NCBI RefSeq assembly: GCF_000024225.1
Contig: NC_013203.1
Span: 124,001 to 188,000 of the forward strand
From: Lancefieldella parvula DSM 20469
Lineage (GTDB): Bacteria > Actinomycetota > Coriobacteriia > Coriobacteriales > Atopobiaceae
Direction of reading: 5' to 3'
DNA: 64,000 bases
Within the stretch, counting starts at the first letter, position 1; each line of letters starts with the position of its first letter. Both the position numbers and the translations under genes were made by a program. The notes below the pieces were generated by a model, which did no database searches, was not told the DNA's origin, and saw only the letters and a list, made by a program, of their open reading frames with translations. Positions 45,275-55,004 of this stretch are shown here, in pieces.

Positions 45275-45982
45275 ATGACACAAACAATGTCTGTACCTGC
45301 TGTTTTGTCAGTTTGTAAGCTTGATCGACGCACTGCTAGAACGCGTGCGGCACTCAGAAAGGCCCTGGCAGAAGAGATAGACGCTACCGGCGATCTTACC
45401 TCTGTGACTGTTACGGGCGTAACGGAGCGCGCCGGCCTTACGCGTCGAACCTTTTATTCCCACTACAAAGACATCCCTGATTTGGTGCTTCACATTGAAA
45501 AGGAAGCATTAGCAGAGCTTCGGCCTGCTGTTGAGCAGCTTGCTCGCGTCAACCTTGCCGAACTCAGGGAGGCAATCGACTCCTACAAACCATGCCCTGG
45601 CGCAACTGAGATGCTCCGTAGCATTCGTAAGCACGGCTTCTACCTGCGTCCTTTGTTGGGCAACGGTGGAGACCCTGCGTTCCAGGAAAAGCTTAAGCAC
45701 CTGGTGCACGAGGTTATCGCTCAGCGTGCCTTACACGACCTTGACCCACGCGCACTTGGTTCTTTCTTTGACTACTATCTGACCTTTGCAATTTCTGCTG
45801 AGGTTGGCGTCCTTATCCGCTGGTTAATCGGCGGCATGCGCGAGAGCGACGAGCAGATGGCGGGTCTTATGACCGGTCTCATGTTTGTTGCACCTGGCGA
45901 TTTGTACGGCAAGCCAATTAAGCTGGACGTTCCACGATTTGCGCTTGCAACTCTTGTTCTTGGAGAGGAAAACAATGATTAG
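45275..45982 (+). CDS. TetR-family transcription regulator
   Basis: The protein (235 aa) has the TetR helix-turn-helix at residues 15-65: RRTARTRAALRKALAEEI, then VTVTGVTERAGLTRRTFYSHY. The remaining residues are the helical ligand-binding domain, unrelated to a named subfamily I can identify. It overlaps the giant activase gene by 8 bases, so the two are co-translated. A TetR gene just before this type of gene is a recurrent arrangement. CAGGAGAGG lies about 18 bases upstream. Confidence 0.92.
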   Translation: MTQTMSVPAVLSVCKLDRRTARTRAALRKALAEEIDATGDLTSVTVTGVTERAGLTRRTFYSHYKDIPDLVLHIEKEALAELRPAVEQLARVNLAELREAIDSYKPCPGATEMLRSIRKHGFYLRPLLGNGGDPAFQEKLKHLVHEVIAQRALHDLDPRALGSFFDYYLTFAISAEVGVLIRWLIGGMRESDEQMAGLMTGLMFVAPGDLYGKPIKLDVPRFALATLVLGEENND

Positions 45983-48900
45983 TCCAAAGTTTGAGCTGGT
46001 AGAAAATGGTGCAGAGCTTGTACCAAACGTTCCACTTGACCTGTCTCAGGCCCACCTTATGCTAGGTATTGATGTTGGCTCCACAACCGTAAAGCTGTCC
46101 GTCATCGATGAGGATGGCACGCTGGTTTACGCAAATTACGAGCGTCACCATACTGATGTTCGCGCAACTGCGCGTTCCTTGTTTGTTAAAGCTCAGAAGT
46201 ACATTGGTGATACACCTATGTATGCCGCAATCACCGGTTCCGGCGGTATGCTGCTGGCACAATGGCTTGACTTGGAGTTTGTCCAGGAGGTTATCGCTTC
46301 TAAGCGTGCTGTTGAGACGTTGATTCCTCAGACCGACGTTGCCATTGAGCTGGGCGGCGAGGACGCAAAGATTATTTACTTTGACAACGGCATTGAGCAG
46401 CGCATGAATGGTACATGTGCTGGTGGTACTGGCGCATTCATCGACCAGATGGCATCTCTTCTTAAGACTGATGCAACCGGTCTTAACGAGCTGGCAAAAG
46501 ACGTTAAGCAGATTTACCCAATTGCTTCTCGCTGCGGTGTTTTTGCTAAGTCAGACGTTCAGCCTCTGCTTAATGAGGGAGCTGCTCCCGCTGACATTGC
46601 CGCTTCTATCTTCCAGGCTGTTGCAAACCAGACCGTCTCTGGTTTGGCTTGTGGTCACCCTATCCGCGGTTACGTTGCGTTTCTTGGCGGTCCTTTACAG
46701 TATCTTTCTGAGCTGCGCCGCCGCTTCTACATTACGCTTAACCTGGATGACGAGCATATCGTTCTGCCAAAGAACGCACACCTCTTTGTTGCAACGGGTG
46801 CTGCTCTGGCAGGCGAGTCCGACCGACCAATCACGTTTACCCAGGTCATGGAGGCGCTGGATAATCTCAAGGACCTCCAGGGTTCCGAGGTTGCTCGTTT
46901 GGATCCACTCTTTGCTACTCAGCAGGACTATGATGACTTTAAGACTCGTCACGACCAGGAGGTAGTGCCCAAGGGTCAGCTTGCCAACTATCACGGTCGT
47001 GTTTTCATCGGTATTGACGCAGGTTCTACCACCATGAAGGCTGCTGTTGTTGGCGAGAAGGGCGAGCTGCTTTACACCTGGTATGACAATAACAACGGCG
47101 ATATTTTGGGCACTGCCCGCAAGATCATGGACTCTATCTATGATGAGATGCCTTCTGACTGCATTATTGGTCACGTTACTACCACTGGTTATGGTGAAGG
47201 TATTCTGATTGAGGCTCTGCGTGCAGACTCCGGAGAGATTGAGACTGTCGCTCATCTGCGTGGTGCAAAAGCGTTTGTCCCAGACGTTGATTTCATTCTT
47301 GATATTGGCGGCCAGGACATGAAGTGTCTGCAGGTCAAAGATGGCGTCATTGAGCACATCATGCTCAACGAGGCATGCTCTGCAGGCTGCGGTTCCTTTA
47401 TTGCATCCTTCGCTGACTCTATGAAGATGGATGTCCGTGAGTTTGCAACTGCTGCGACTAAGGCAAAACTGCCTGTAGACCTGGGCTCTCGTTGTACCGT
47501 CTTTATGAACTCCCGCGTCAAGCAGGCGCAGAAGGAGGGTGCAACCATCGGTGACGTTGCTGCTGGTCTTTCGTACTCCGTCATCAAGAACGCCCTGTTC
47601 AAGGTCATTAAGCTTCGCGACTTCAGCGAGATTGGTGAGCACTGCATCGTTCAGGGCGGTACCTTTATGTCAGACGCAACGCTTCGCGCCTTTGAGCTGC
47701 TTACCGGCAGAGATGTTATCCGACCTGACATTGCAGGCGTTATGGGTGCCTACGGCGCCGCTCTTCTCGCCCGAGACCGCGCAGGTATTGATGGAGTGTC
47801 CACCTTGCTTGATCGAGAGTCCATCGACAATCTGCAGGTCAAGCTTACCAATACACACTGCCGCATTTGTCCTAACAGCTGCATGCTTACTATCAACGAC
47901 TTTGGCGGCGGTCACAGATTTATCACCGGCAACCGTTGCGAGAAAGGCGCTGGTAAGAAGCGTGGTGCAAAGAAGAATCAGGCACCAAACCTCTTTGCGT
48001 ATAAGAACAAGCTGCTGTTTGATCGCGAGTCGCTTCCTGTAGATGAGGCTTCACGTGGCACTGTCGGCATTCCTCGTGCGTTGAACATGTACGAGAACTA
48101 TCCGTTCTGGCACACGTTTTTCACTAAGCTGGGCTTCTCGGTCATTTTGTCCGACCAGACCACCGCAAAGACATACGACGCGGGTATTGAATCCATGCCT
48201 TCCGAGTCTGCTTGCTATCCTGCAAAGCTTTCCCATGGCCATATCATGAACTTGCTGGCTAAGGACCCAGATTTCATTTGGATGCCATGTATTCGTTGGG
48301 AGCGCAAGGAGGACGATTCCGCAACTAACCACTATAACTGCCCAATTGTCATGAGCTACCCTCAGGCGCTGGGCCTCAACGTGGACGAGCTCTCCGATCC
48401 GTCCATTCAGTACCTGGCTCCGTTTATTCCATACGACAAGAAAAATGAGCTTAAGCGTCGTTTGTACGAGCTCATCAGCGAACAGCGCGAGAAGGACGCC
48501 CAGGCAGGTAAGGGTCGTTTCCGCGGCGAGCACATTACGCGTGCTGAAATTGATGCCGCTGTTGAGGCTGCTTGGCAGGAAGACAGTAACTTTAAGGATC
48601 AGATGCACCGTGCGGGTGATGAGGCTCTTGCTTGGATTGAGGAGCATGACGCTCACGGCATTGTTCTTGCAGGTCGCCCTTATCACAACGATCCAGAAAT
48701 TAATCACGCTATTCCTGAGCTGGTCTCTTCGTTTGGTTTTGCTGTTCTTACCGAGGATTCCATTGCGCATAAGATGCTGCCCGAGCGTCCAATTCGCATT
48801 GTTGACCAGTGGATGTATCACTCACGTCTGTATCGTGCGGCTCGCTTTGTTGCATCTCGAAACGATCTTGACCTTATTCAGCTCTTCTCGTTTGGTTGCG

Positions 48901-50729
48901 GCCTTGATGCACTTACCACCGATCAGGTTCAAGAGATTCTTGAGGCTTCGGGCAAGATTTACACCATGCTTAAGGTTGATCAGGTTTCCAACTTAGGTGC
49001 TGCACGAATTCGTATCCGCTCTCTAATGGCAGCCCTGAATGAGCAGCAAGCAGAGCTAGAGCGACTTGCAGCTGCCGGCTTGGTTACCGAGGCCGTTCCA
49101 CAGGGCGTTCGCATGGCCGATGGTTCTTTGGAAAAGGCTAGGAGTGCAAGTTCTTCTCGCCGTGCGCCAGTGTATCGTGAGGCAGAATCTGCAGCTTACG
49201 AGAAGGTCCGCTACACCAAGGAGATGCAGGAAGCGGGTTACACCATTCTGGCTCCACAGATGGCACCGATTCACTTTGAGCTGGTAGAGGAGTTGCTGAA
49301 GGGTGCGGGCTATAACGTTGTGCTGTTGCCTTCAGTTGACCAGGGTGCCGTTGACATGGGTCTTCGTTACGTTAACAACGATATTTGCTACCCATCTATT
49401 CTGGTTACAGGTCAGATTATGGAGGCGGTGCTTTCGGGCAAGTATGATCTGACTAAGACTGCAGTCCTGATTTCGCAGACTGGTGGTGGCTGCCGTGCAA
49501 CCAACTACATTGCGCTGATTCGTAAGGCGCTTAAAGATGCAGGCCATCCAGAGATTCCAGTTATTTCTATCTCCGCTGCTTCTGGTCTTGACGAGGACAA
49601 CCCGGGATTCAAGCTCTTCAAGCCTGATTTGCTGATCAAGGCAGTCTATGCGTTGCTTTACGGCGATCTAATCATGCAGCTACTGTATCGCGTACGTCCA
49701 TACGAAGCTGTCAAGGGCTCTGCAAACGAGTTATATGACCAGCTCATGGCCGATATGCGTTCCAAGATCAATAGAATTTCTCGCAAGGAATTCTACAAGC
49801 AGTGCCAGCGTACCATTGAGTTGTTTGACAGTCTGCCAGTGGTGAACGATCGACAGAAGCCACGTGTTGGCGTTGTCGGTGAGATTCTGGTTAAGTTCCA
49901 CCCAACAGCCAACAATGAGCTGATCAAGGTCATTGAGTCCGAGGGTTGCGAAGCAAACGTTCCTGGTCTGGTGGACTTCTTCCTGTTTGGTCTCTCTAAT
50001 GCAATCAATACGCATAAGGAGCTAGGCACCACGTTCAAGAGCCGCATGACGCATATCGCAGGAATTAAGATGGTTCAGGGTCTGCGCGCGCCAATCAATA
50101 AGATGCTGGAGAAGTCAGAGCGCTTTGAGCCGTACCCCAACATTGATGAATTGGCCGAGAAGGCTGGTCAGATTCTTTCGCTCTGTAACACGATGGGCGA
50201 GGGTTGGCTGCTTACCGCAGAGATGTGCGACCTTATTGAAACGGGTACACCAAACATTGTCTGTGCTCAGCCGTTTGCCTGTCTGCCAAACCACGTTGTT
50301 GGTAAGGCGGTTATTAAGCGCTTGCGTCAGATGCATCCTGAGTCCAACATTGTTGCCGTTGACTACGATCCGGGTGCGTCTGAGGTTAACCAGCTTAATC
50401 GTATTAAGTTGATGATTTCGGTTGCTAAGGAGAATTACAAAAACGGTGTGAATGGCGAGTTTAAGCTAGAAAACGCTGATGACCCTGTTACTAATGACGC
50501 AACTATGCCGTATACCGGCCGAGATAAGTATGGCCTAGATTCCGTTGTTCGCGAAGGCGGACATTCTTGCTCGTCGCATCATGTATCTGCATTGGAAGCA
50601 ACTGGCGCTAATTTGGGTGATCATGGTCGCACGGCATCTGACCACGGAAAAGATTACGGTTCTATTAGGCTTTCTGAGGAGCAGATAGCTGCAATTGAGC
50701 GTGCCAAGAAGAAGGCAGGCGTCAAATAG
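45975..50729 (+). CDS. One-piece 2-hydroxyacyl-CoA dehydratase-activase protein (BadF/BcrA-type plus DUF2229)
   Basis: This 1584-aa protein contains two ASKHA ATPase (activase) domains. The first starts LGIDVGSTTVKLSV (about residue 30), with GTCAGGTGAFIDQM near 150. The second starts FIGIDAGSTTMKAAVV (about 344), with NEACSAGCGSFI near 468; its Cys would hold the bridging 4Fe-4S cluster. After residue 629 follow a Cys-rich segment CRICPNSCML and a DUF2229 region with SESACYPAKLSHGHI. The C-terminal HgdB-like region has YVNNDICYPSILVTGQIMEA. ATP-driven electron transfer is the known role of such activases. The substrate of this full-length form is unknown to me. Confidence 0.9.
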   Translation: MISPKFELVENGAELVPNVPLDLSQAHLMLGIDVGSTTVKLSVIDEDGTLVYANYERHHTDVRATARSLFVKAQKYIGDTPMYAAITGSGGMLLAQWLDLEFVQEVIASKRAVETLIPQTDVAIELGGEDAKIIYFDNGIEQRMNGTCAGGTGAFIDQMASLLKTDATGLNELAKDVKQIYPIASRCGVFAKSDVQPLLNEGAAPADIAASIFQAVANQTVSGLACGHPIRGYVAFLGGPLQYLSELRRRFYITLNLDDEHIVLPKNAHLFVATGAALAGESDRPITFTQVMEALDNLKDLQGSEVARLDPLFATQQDYDDFKTRHDQEVVPKGQLANYHGRVFIGIDAGSTTMKAAVVGEKGELLYTWYDNNNGDILGTARKIMDSIYDEMPSDCIIGHVTTTGYGEGILIEALRADSGEIETVAHLRGAKAFVPDVDFILDIGGQDMKCLQVKDGVIEHIMLNEACSAGCGSFIASFADSMKMDVREFATAATKAKLPVDLGSRCTVFMNSRVKQAQKEGATIGDVAAGLSYSVIKNALFKVIKLRDFSEIGEHCIVQGGTFMSDATLRAFELLTGRDVIRPDIAGVMGAYGAALLARDRAGIDGVSTLLDRESIDNLQVKLTNTHCRICPNSCMLTINDFGGGHRFITGNRCEKGAGKKRGAKKNQAPNLFAYKNKLLFDRESLPVDEASRGTVGIPRALNMYENYPFWHTFFTKLGFSVILSDQTTAKTYDAGIESMPSESACYPAKLSHGHIMNLLAKDPDFIWMPCIRWERKEDDSATNHYNCPIVMSYPQALGLNVDELSDPSIQYLAPFIPYDKKNELKRRLYELISEQREKDAQAGKGRFRGEHITRAEIDAAVEAAWQEDSNFKDQMHRAGDEALAWIEEHDAHGIVLAGRPYHNDPEINHAIPELVSSFGFAVLTEDSIAHKMLPERPIRIVDQWMYHSRLYRAARFVASRNDLDLIQLFSFGCGLDALTTDQVQEILEASGKIYTMLKVDQVSNLGAARIRIRSLMAALNEQQAELERLAAAGLVTEAVPQGVRMADGSLEKARSASSSRRAPVYREAESAAYEKVRYTKEMQEAGYTILAPQMAPIHFELVEELLKGAGYNVVLLPSVDQGAVDMGLRYVNNDICYPSILVTGQIMEAVLSGKYDLTKTAVLISQTGGGCRATNYIALIRKALKDAGHPEIPVISISAASGLDEDNPGFKLFKPDLLIKAVYALLYGDLIMQLLYRVRPYEAVKGSANELYDQLMADMRSKINRISRKEFYKQCQRTIELFDSLPVVNDRQKPRVGVVGEILVKFHPTANNELIKVIESEGCEANVPGLVDFFLFGLSNAINTHKELGTTFKSRMTHIAGIKMVQGLRAPINKMLEKSERFEPYPNIDELAEKAGQILSLCNTMGEGWLLTAEMCDLIETGTPNIVCAQPFACLPNHVVGKAVIKRLRQMHPESNIVAVDYDPGASEVNQLNRIKLMISVAKENYKNGVNGEFKLENADDPVTNDATMPYTGRDKYGLDSVVREGGHSCSSHHVSALEATGANLGDHGRTASDHGKDYGSIRLSEEQIAAIERAKKKAGVK

Positions 50730-50757
50730 GTGTGCATCACGTAAGGCGACTTGCGTG

Positions 50758-51768
50758 TTATAGCTGCTTGACGCTCTTGCGTGAAACCACGGTGGTGTGG
50801 AGCTGCGAAATACAAGGTGCGTAATGTGCGTCAGTTGTCTGGTCAATGAGGCGTTTAACTGCAATTTCTCCCATTTCATGCTTGGGAACGTGCACAGAGG
50901 TTAGAGAAGGCTGAATCAACTTACAGATGCGGTCGTCGTCAAAACCTACAACCGAGACATCGCTTGGAACTTCAATGTCCAACTCATGCAGAGCACGGAC
51001 AACGGTAGCTGCCAAGCTATCACTTTCGCAGAAAAATGCGGTGGGTAGCGAGTTACGCTTTTGCTCCAGCCAATCGACCAGTTGGTGATAGGCCTCTTCG
51101 GGAGCCGAGTCAACAAGCACGCGATTTTCCTCGGCAAACGGGAATCGCATGTCGTCGAGAACGCGGCGCATACCGTGCTCACGCAGGGGATAATTCTTGC
51201 AGCGCTCCACGTGTCCAACGTATCCGATGACTTCATGGCCGTGCTCAACCAATAACGTGCACGCACGATATGCTGCGGTTTCGTTGGCGGTAACCACACA
51301 GTCAAACGGCAGTTTGTCACTCCAGCTATCTACGATTACTAGCGGTAGGCTAAATTCTTCCAGTAAGGAGAACTGATCGTCTGAGACAATCTCGGTGGCG
51401 AGAAGAACAATGCCAGCCCCCTCGTTTTGTTCCAGTTCCGCGATGTTTTTTCTACTGGTAACAGGGTCGGGGAGGTCTAACGTAACCATCGCCGACGGCA
51501 AACCAAGTCTACGAGCAGCTCGTTCAATGCCGGTATAAACTGCCGATTGGAAGGTGCTTTCGTCAACAATGTGGCCGTTGACACGTGCAATCGCAAAAAT
51601 AATGCGGGAAATTTGAGTCGAGCGACTATAGCCAAGGCGGGTGATTGCCTCAAGGATGATATTAGTTGCCTTAGCTCCGACATTACCTTTTTCGTTGAGG
51701 ACATTAGAGACAGTTGCAGGAGAATAGCCTGTTTCAGCAGCTATATCTCTAATGCTTACTCTCGTCAT
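50758..51768 (-). CDS. LacI-family transcription regulator
   Basis: The protein (336 aa) has the LacI N-terminal DNA-binding domain VSIRDIAAETGYSPATVSNVLNEKG and a periplasmic-binding-protein-like sensor domain. The sensor ends with VSVVGFDDDRICKLIQPSLTSVHVP, diagnostic of the family. It is divergent from the PTS operon and most likely controls it. GAGAGGG precedes the ATG at 51768. The inducer would be a sugar or sugar phosphate handled by the PTS. Confidence 0.94.
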   Translation of the reverse strand: MTRVSIRDIAAETGYSPATVSNVLNEKGNVGAKATNIILEAITRLGYSRSTQISRIIFAIARVNGHIVDESTFQSAVYTGIERAARRLGLPSAMVTLDLPDPVTSRKNIAELEQNEGAGIVLLATEIVSDDQFSLLEEFSLPLVIVDSWSDKLPFDCVVTANETAAYRACTLLVEHGHEVIGYVGHVERCKNYPLREHGMRRVLDDMRFPFAEENRVLVDSAPEEAYHQLVDWLEQKRNSLPTAFFCESDSLAATVVRALHELDIEVPSDVSVVGFDDDRICKLIQPSLTSVHVPKHEMGEIAVKRLIDQTTDAHYAPCISQLHTTVVSRKSVKQL

Positions 51769-51819
51769 GGCGTCCCTCTCAAATATCAAAATAAACAGTT
51801 CAACTATTACGTTAAAAAT

Positions 51820-51846
51820 GTTTTACCTGTAAGTTCAATGTAAAAC
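51820..51846. promoter_or_regulatory. Inverted repeat in the lacI-PTS divergent spacer
   Basis: GTTTTAC (51820-51826) and GTAAAAC (51840-51846) are inverted with 13 bases between. AGTTCAA also occurs twice nearby (51797 and 51832). It lies 52 bases from the lacI start and is a candidate LacI-family operator. Confidence 0.45.
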
Positions 51847-51887
51847 TTATACATTCACTATATAAAAATTGTACATATAAAACAACA

Positions 51888-51916
51888 TGGACAATCTTGT
51901 TTAATTTGTTTACAAT
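51888..51916 (+). promoter_or_regulatory. Promoter of the PTS operon
   Basis: TGGACA (51888-51893) and TACAAT (51911-51916) at exactly 17-base spacing fit the vegetative consensus well. The leader to the first gene is about 100 bases. It contains a motif copy (51984) whose arms CGAGA-AAA-TCTCG form a small hairpin. Confidence 0.75.
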
Positions 51917-52019
51917 ACCTACATTAAGTGTTTAGACACCGAGAAACCTGGGCAATAAACAGGTAATATCAACCACATATCAGGGCGAGAAAATCTCGTT
52001 CTGTCTCAAAGGAGAAGAT

Positions 52020-52301
52020 ATGAAAAAGGTAGTCGTAGCTTGTGGTTCCGGTATCGCAACCTCTACTGCTGTTGAGGCAAAGGTCAAGGATCTTCTTGAT
52101 TCAAACGGTCTTGCTGGAGCTTACACCATTGTTAAGTGCTCCATTGGCGAGGCAGTTAGCCAGTGTGCAGATGCAGATATTCTCATTGCAACTACTGAGG
52201 CGCCTGCAAGCATTACGTGCCCATATGTTAGCGGCGTTCCTTTTCTTACCACTATTGGTAAGGCAGCTGCTGAGCAGCAGATTCTTGATATCCTCAAGTA
52301 A
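52020..52301 (+). CDS. PTS IIB component, galactitol family
   Basis: The protein (93 aa) is the phosphotransfer domain IIB. The phosphorylated Cys lies in VVVACGSGIATST (Cys 8), the P-loop typical of galactitol/SgcB-type IIB. AAAGGAG precedes the start. The sugar cannot be deduced; the family includes galactitol and pentitol systems. It is the first gene of the operon, separated from IIC by a hairpin. Confidence 0.94.
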   Translation: MKKVVVACGSGIATSTAVEAKVKDLLDSNGLAGAYTIVKCSIGEAVSQCADADILIATTEAPASITCPYVSGVPFLTTIGKAAAEQQILDILK

Positions 52302-52316
52302 GTAGTTCGGTAATGT

Positions 52317-52351
52317 ACACCCGCTTGCCAACGGCAGCGGGTGTTTGTGTT
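52317..52351 (+). terminator. Hairpin, possible partial terminator between IIB and IIC
   Basis: ACACCCGCT (52317-52325) pairs with AGCGGGTGT (52336-52344), followed by TTGTGTTTTG. It could attenuate read-through so that IIB exceeds the membrane protein. Confidence 0.65.
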
Positions 52352-52371
52352 TTGTTCGAAAGAAGGTAAGT

Positions 52372-53796
52372 GTGGAAGTAGTAATTTCATTCTTCTCGTT
52401 CCTTCAGGGCCTCGGTGTTGCAGTCATGATGCCAATCATCCTGACCATCATCGGTTGTGCTCTGGGAGCAGGCTTTGGTAAGAGCCTTAAGGCTGGCCTT
52501 ATGGTAGGTGTTGGCTTTATCGGCCTTAACCTTGTCATCAACCAGCTGTTTGGTACCGCAATTGGACCTGCAGTTCAGGAAATGATTCACCGCTTTGGTC
52601 TGACTCTTAACGTCATCGACGTTGGTTGGCCAGCAGGTGCAGCAATTGCACTTGGCACCACCATTGGTCTGGTTATCATTCCTTTGGCACTCATCGTTAA
52701 CCTGCTTCTTGTTTTGGTTAACTTCACTCAGACTGTCAACGTTGATATCTGGAATTACTGGCACTACGCATTCGTCGGTTCTCTTGTTGCAAATGTTACC
52801 AACAACATCATGCTTGGCTTTGCTGCAGCAATCATCGATGAGGTCATCCTGCTTGTTCTTGCTGACGCAACTGCAAAGGATGTCCAGAAGGCGCTCAACA
52901 TGCCAGGCGTTTCTATCTCTCAGGGCTTCTCGCTTGCTTATGCTCCAGTTGCTATGGGTCTGAACTGGCTGATCGATAAGATCCCTGGTGTTCGTGACAT
53001 TGACATCGACGTCGAGTCCATGCAGAAGCGCTTTGGCGTCTTCGGCGAGCCACTGTTCATCGGCACCGTCATCGGCCTCATCATCGGCTGCGTTGCATAC
53101 TTCGACGCTGCTGATATCGCAGGCTCCATCACCAAGATCCTGACCATCGGCGTCACCCTTGGTTCCGTTCTGATTCTTATTCCTCGTATGGCAGCTCTTC
53201 TTATGGAAGGCCTCCTGCCAATCTCCGAGGCAGCTTCAAACTTCATCCAGCAGCGCGTTAAGAACCGCGGCAACATCTGGATTGGCCTCGACTCTGCAGT
53301 TGCAGTTGGCCACCCAGTAACTCTGTCTCTGGCTCTTATCTGCATTCCTCTGATGGTTCTGTTTGCACTTCTGCTTCAGCCAGTTGGCAATCAGACTCTG
53401 CCATTTGTTGACCTTGCCGCTGGCACCTACATGCTCGCAGTCGCAGTACCTGTCTGCAAGGGTAACGGCTTCCGCGGCCTGATCATCGGCATTGTTTCCG
53501 TCATCATCGGCCTGCTGATCTCCACCGCTCTTGCTCCACTCATCACACAGTCTGCAACTCAGGCTGGCTTCGACATCGCAGCTGCAGTTGGTAGCACCGG
53601 CGTTGCTGGTTCTTCCCTGATCACCGTCCTTTCCGACGGCGGCAGCCCACTGTCCGGCCTGTTTGTTCTGTTCTCCAGCATCAACCCAATCGTTGGCGTT
53701 GTAGTAACTGGCGCAATCGCAGTTGCACTTGCAGTGTGGAATCGCAGCCGCATCCTCAAGGAGGCTGCTGCAATGCACGAGGCTCAGGAGGCTTAG
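52372..53796 (+). CDS. PTS IIC component, galactitol family
   Basis: The protein (474 aa) is the membrane channel IIC with about 10-12 helices, starting FLQGLGVAVMMPIILTIIGCALG. The family segment GVRDIDIDVESMQKRFGVFGEPLFIG lies near residue 210. It passes the sugar while IIB phosphorylates it. I chose GTG 52372, preceded by AAGAAGG. Codon use is strongly biased toward ATC, GGC and CTG in the middle part, consistent with high expression. Confidence 0.94.
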   Translation: MEVVISFFSFLQGLGVAVMMPIILTIIGCALGAGFGKSLKAGLMVGVGFIGLNLVINQLFGTAIGPAVQEMIHRFGLTLNVIDVGWPAGAAIALGTTIGLVIIPLALIVNLLLVLVNFTQTVNVDIWNYWHYAFVGSLVANVTNNIMLGFAAAIIDEVILLVLADATAKDVQKALNMPGVSISQGFSLAYAPVAMGLNWLIDKIPGVRDIDIDVESMQKRFGVFGEPLFIGTVIGLIIGCVAYFDAADIAGSITKILTIGVTLGSVLILIPRMAALLMEGLLPISEAASNFIQQRVKNRGNIWIGLDSAVAVGHPVTLSLALICIPLMVLFALLLQPVGNQTLPFVDLAAGTYMLAVAVPVCKGNGFRGLIIGIVSVIIGLLISTALAPLITQSATQAGFDIAAAVGSTGVAGSSLITVLSDGGSPLSGLFVLFSSINPIVGVVVTGAIAVALAVWNRSRILKEAAAMHEAQEA

Positions 53797-53899
53797 TCCC
53801 GAGCAGGCCTCGTTGCCTACAAAAAGTCGCAAGGAGGCTCGTCCAGGTTTTGCTTGGCGAGCCTCTCTGTTTACCGCTTAACCCAAAAGGCGAGAAACC

Positions 53900-54472
53900 A
53901 TGTCTACTCCAGAGTCCTCTTCAACCAGCAAGCGCTCGTCGGCCGACGCCGCTGCAATCGCCGTTGCGACCGCGACCAAACCGGTCACGTACACATACAA
54001 CCGACGTCGTTACGTCATTGACGTGCTACTGCCCAACTACGTCTCGATAGTCGTACTTATTGCAGCAATTATTTTGTTTGCGCTCGGATTTATCCGCTGG
54101 TTGATGCTCTTTTTGGCTGTGGTTTGCCTGTATTCGATTCTCAACGCGTTTCTCGCACATGCCTATCCTGAACAGGTTATTCTCGCCCCAGATTCAATCA
54201 CATTTGTAACGGGTAAACATAAATCAACTTACAAGTTGTCTCAAATTACGCAGATTCGCGTGCGAGAGGCCTCGCAAGGACTGCGCTCGTACGTACGCAT
54301 TAACAAGGCCACTCCGCTGCAAGGTCGCTTCTATTTGACCTGTGCAGATATGACCGATGCGGAGGGTAATGATGCACGAGAGGTCTATAAGTTGCTACTG
54401 GACCTCGAGGCAAAACTAGATCCTAACGGATTGCGCGTGCGAGCGCGCAACCAGCAACAGAAAGGGGAGTAG
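53900..54472 (+). CDS. Two-helix membrane protein with PH-like C-terminal domain
   Basis: I recognise no named family with certainty. The protein (190 aa) has a Ser/Ala-rich N-terminus, two adjacent membrane helices (about residues 47-65 and 66-86), and a cytoplasmic C-terminal domain of about 100 residues. That domain has the strand pattern of bacterial PH/YcxB-like domains (LAPDSITFVTGKHKSTYKL, SQITQIRVREA). It ends in a basic tail. It is inserted between the IIC and IIA genes of the PTS operon, 2 bases before IIA. The start has no good AGGAGG; a motif copy, GGCGAGAA, occupies that position. Confidence 0.72.
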   Translation: MSTPESSSTSKRSSADAAAIAVATATKPVTYTYNRRRYVIDVLLPNYVSIVVLIAAIILFALGFIRWLMLFLAVVCLYSILNAFLAHAYPEQVILAPDSITFVTGKHKSTYKLSQITQIRVREASQGLRSYVRINKATPLQGRFYLTCADMTDAEGNDAREVYKLLLDLEAKLDPNGLRVRARNQQQKGE

Positions 54473-54474
54473 CA

Positions 54475-54948
54475 ATGGCTACAACCGACGCTGAGCTCCT
54501 AAAGCCCGAGCTCGTTTTCTTTGACATTGAGGCCAAGGACGCCTTTGAGCTGTTTAATCAGCTGGAGACTCGCTTGAGCAATCTGGGCTATATCAAAGAT
54601 ACCTGGAAAGAGGCAATTTCAACTCGCGAGAAGAACTATCCAACTGGACTTGCTTTTCCTGCAGGTGAGATTGCAATTCCACATACCGATCCTGTCAACC
54701 TTGAGAAGCCTTACATCGCAATCGTAAAGCCATCCAGCCCAATTAACTTTGAGCCAATGGGTGGTGACGGTGACACTGTTCCAGCCAAACTTGTCATTAA
54801 CCTGGGTATTATGCGTGATGGCGGTCAGGTAGAGATGCTTCAGAGCTTGATGGGTATCTTCATGGATGAGGCAAAGTCTGCCGATGTTTTTGGTCAGACC
54901 ACCGCAGAAGGCATGGTCGCCGCGTTTTCCAAGTATCTCTCCGAGTAG
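54475..54948 (+). CDS. PTS IIA component, galactitol/fructose family
   Basis: The protein (157 aa) is the IIA phosphocarrier. The active-site His lies in GLAFPAGEIAIPHTDPVN (His 69 or so), the PTS_IIA_2 signature. LGIMRDGGQVEMLQSLMGIF follows. It accepts phosphate from HPr and passes it to IIB. AAAGGGGAG precedes the ATG. It completes the transporter, although a membrane protein gene separates it from IIC. Confidence 0.93.
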   Translation: MATTDAELLKPELVFFDIEAKDAFELFNQLETRLSNLGYIKDTWKEAISTREKNYPTGLAFPAGEIAIPHTDPVNLEKPYIAIVKPSSPINFEPMGGDGDTVPAKLVINLGIMRDGGQVEMLQSLMGIFMDEAKSADVFGQTTAEGMVAAFSKYLSE

Positions 54949-55004
54949 TTTAATTGACCCGAAGTCGTGTACCTGCTGTGATGCTTGATTTAGAGAGGAT
55001 AACA

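Noticed and set aside
46695-47642. Long minus-strand open frame inside the giant activase gene
   Set aside because: It is a shadow of a strongly codon-biased gene, with no family motifs.
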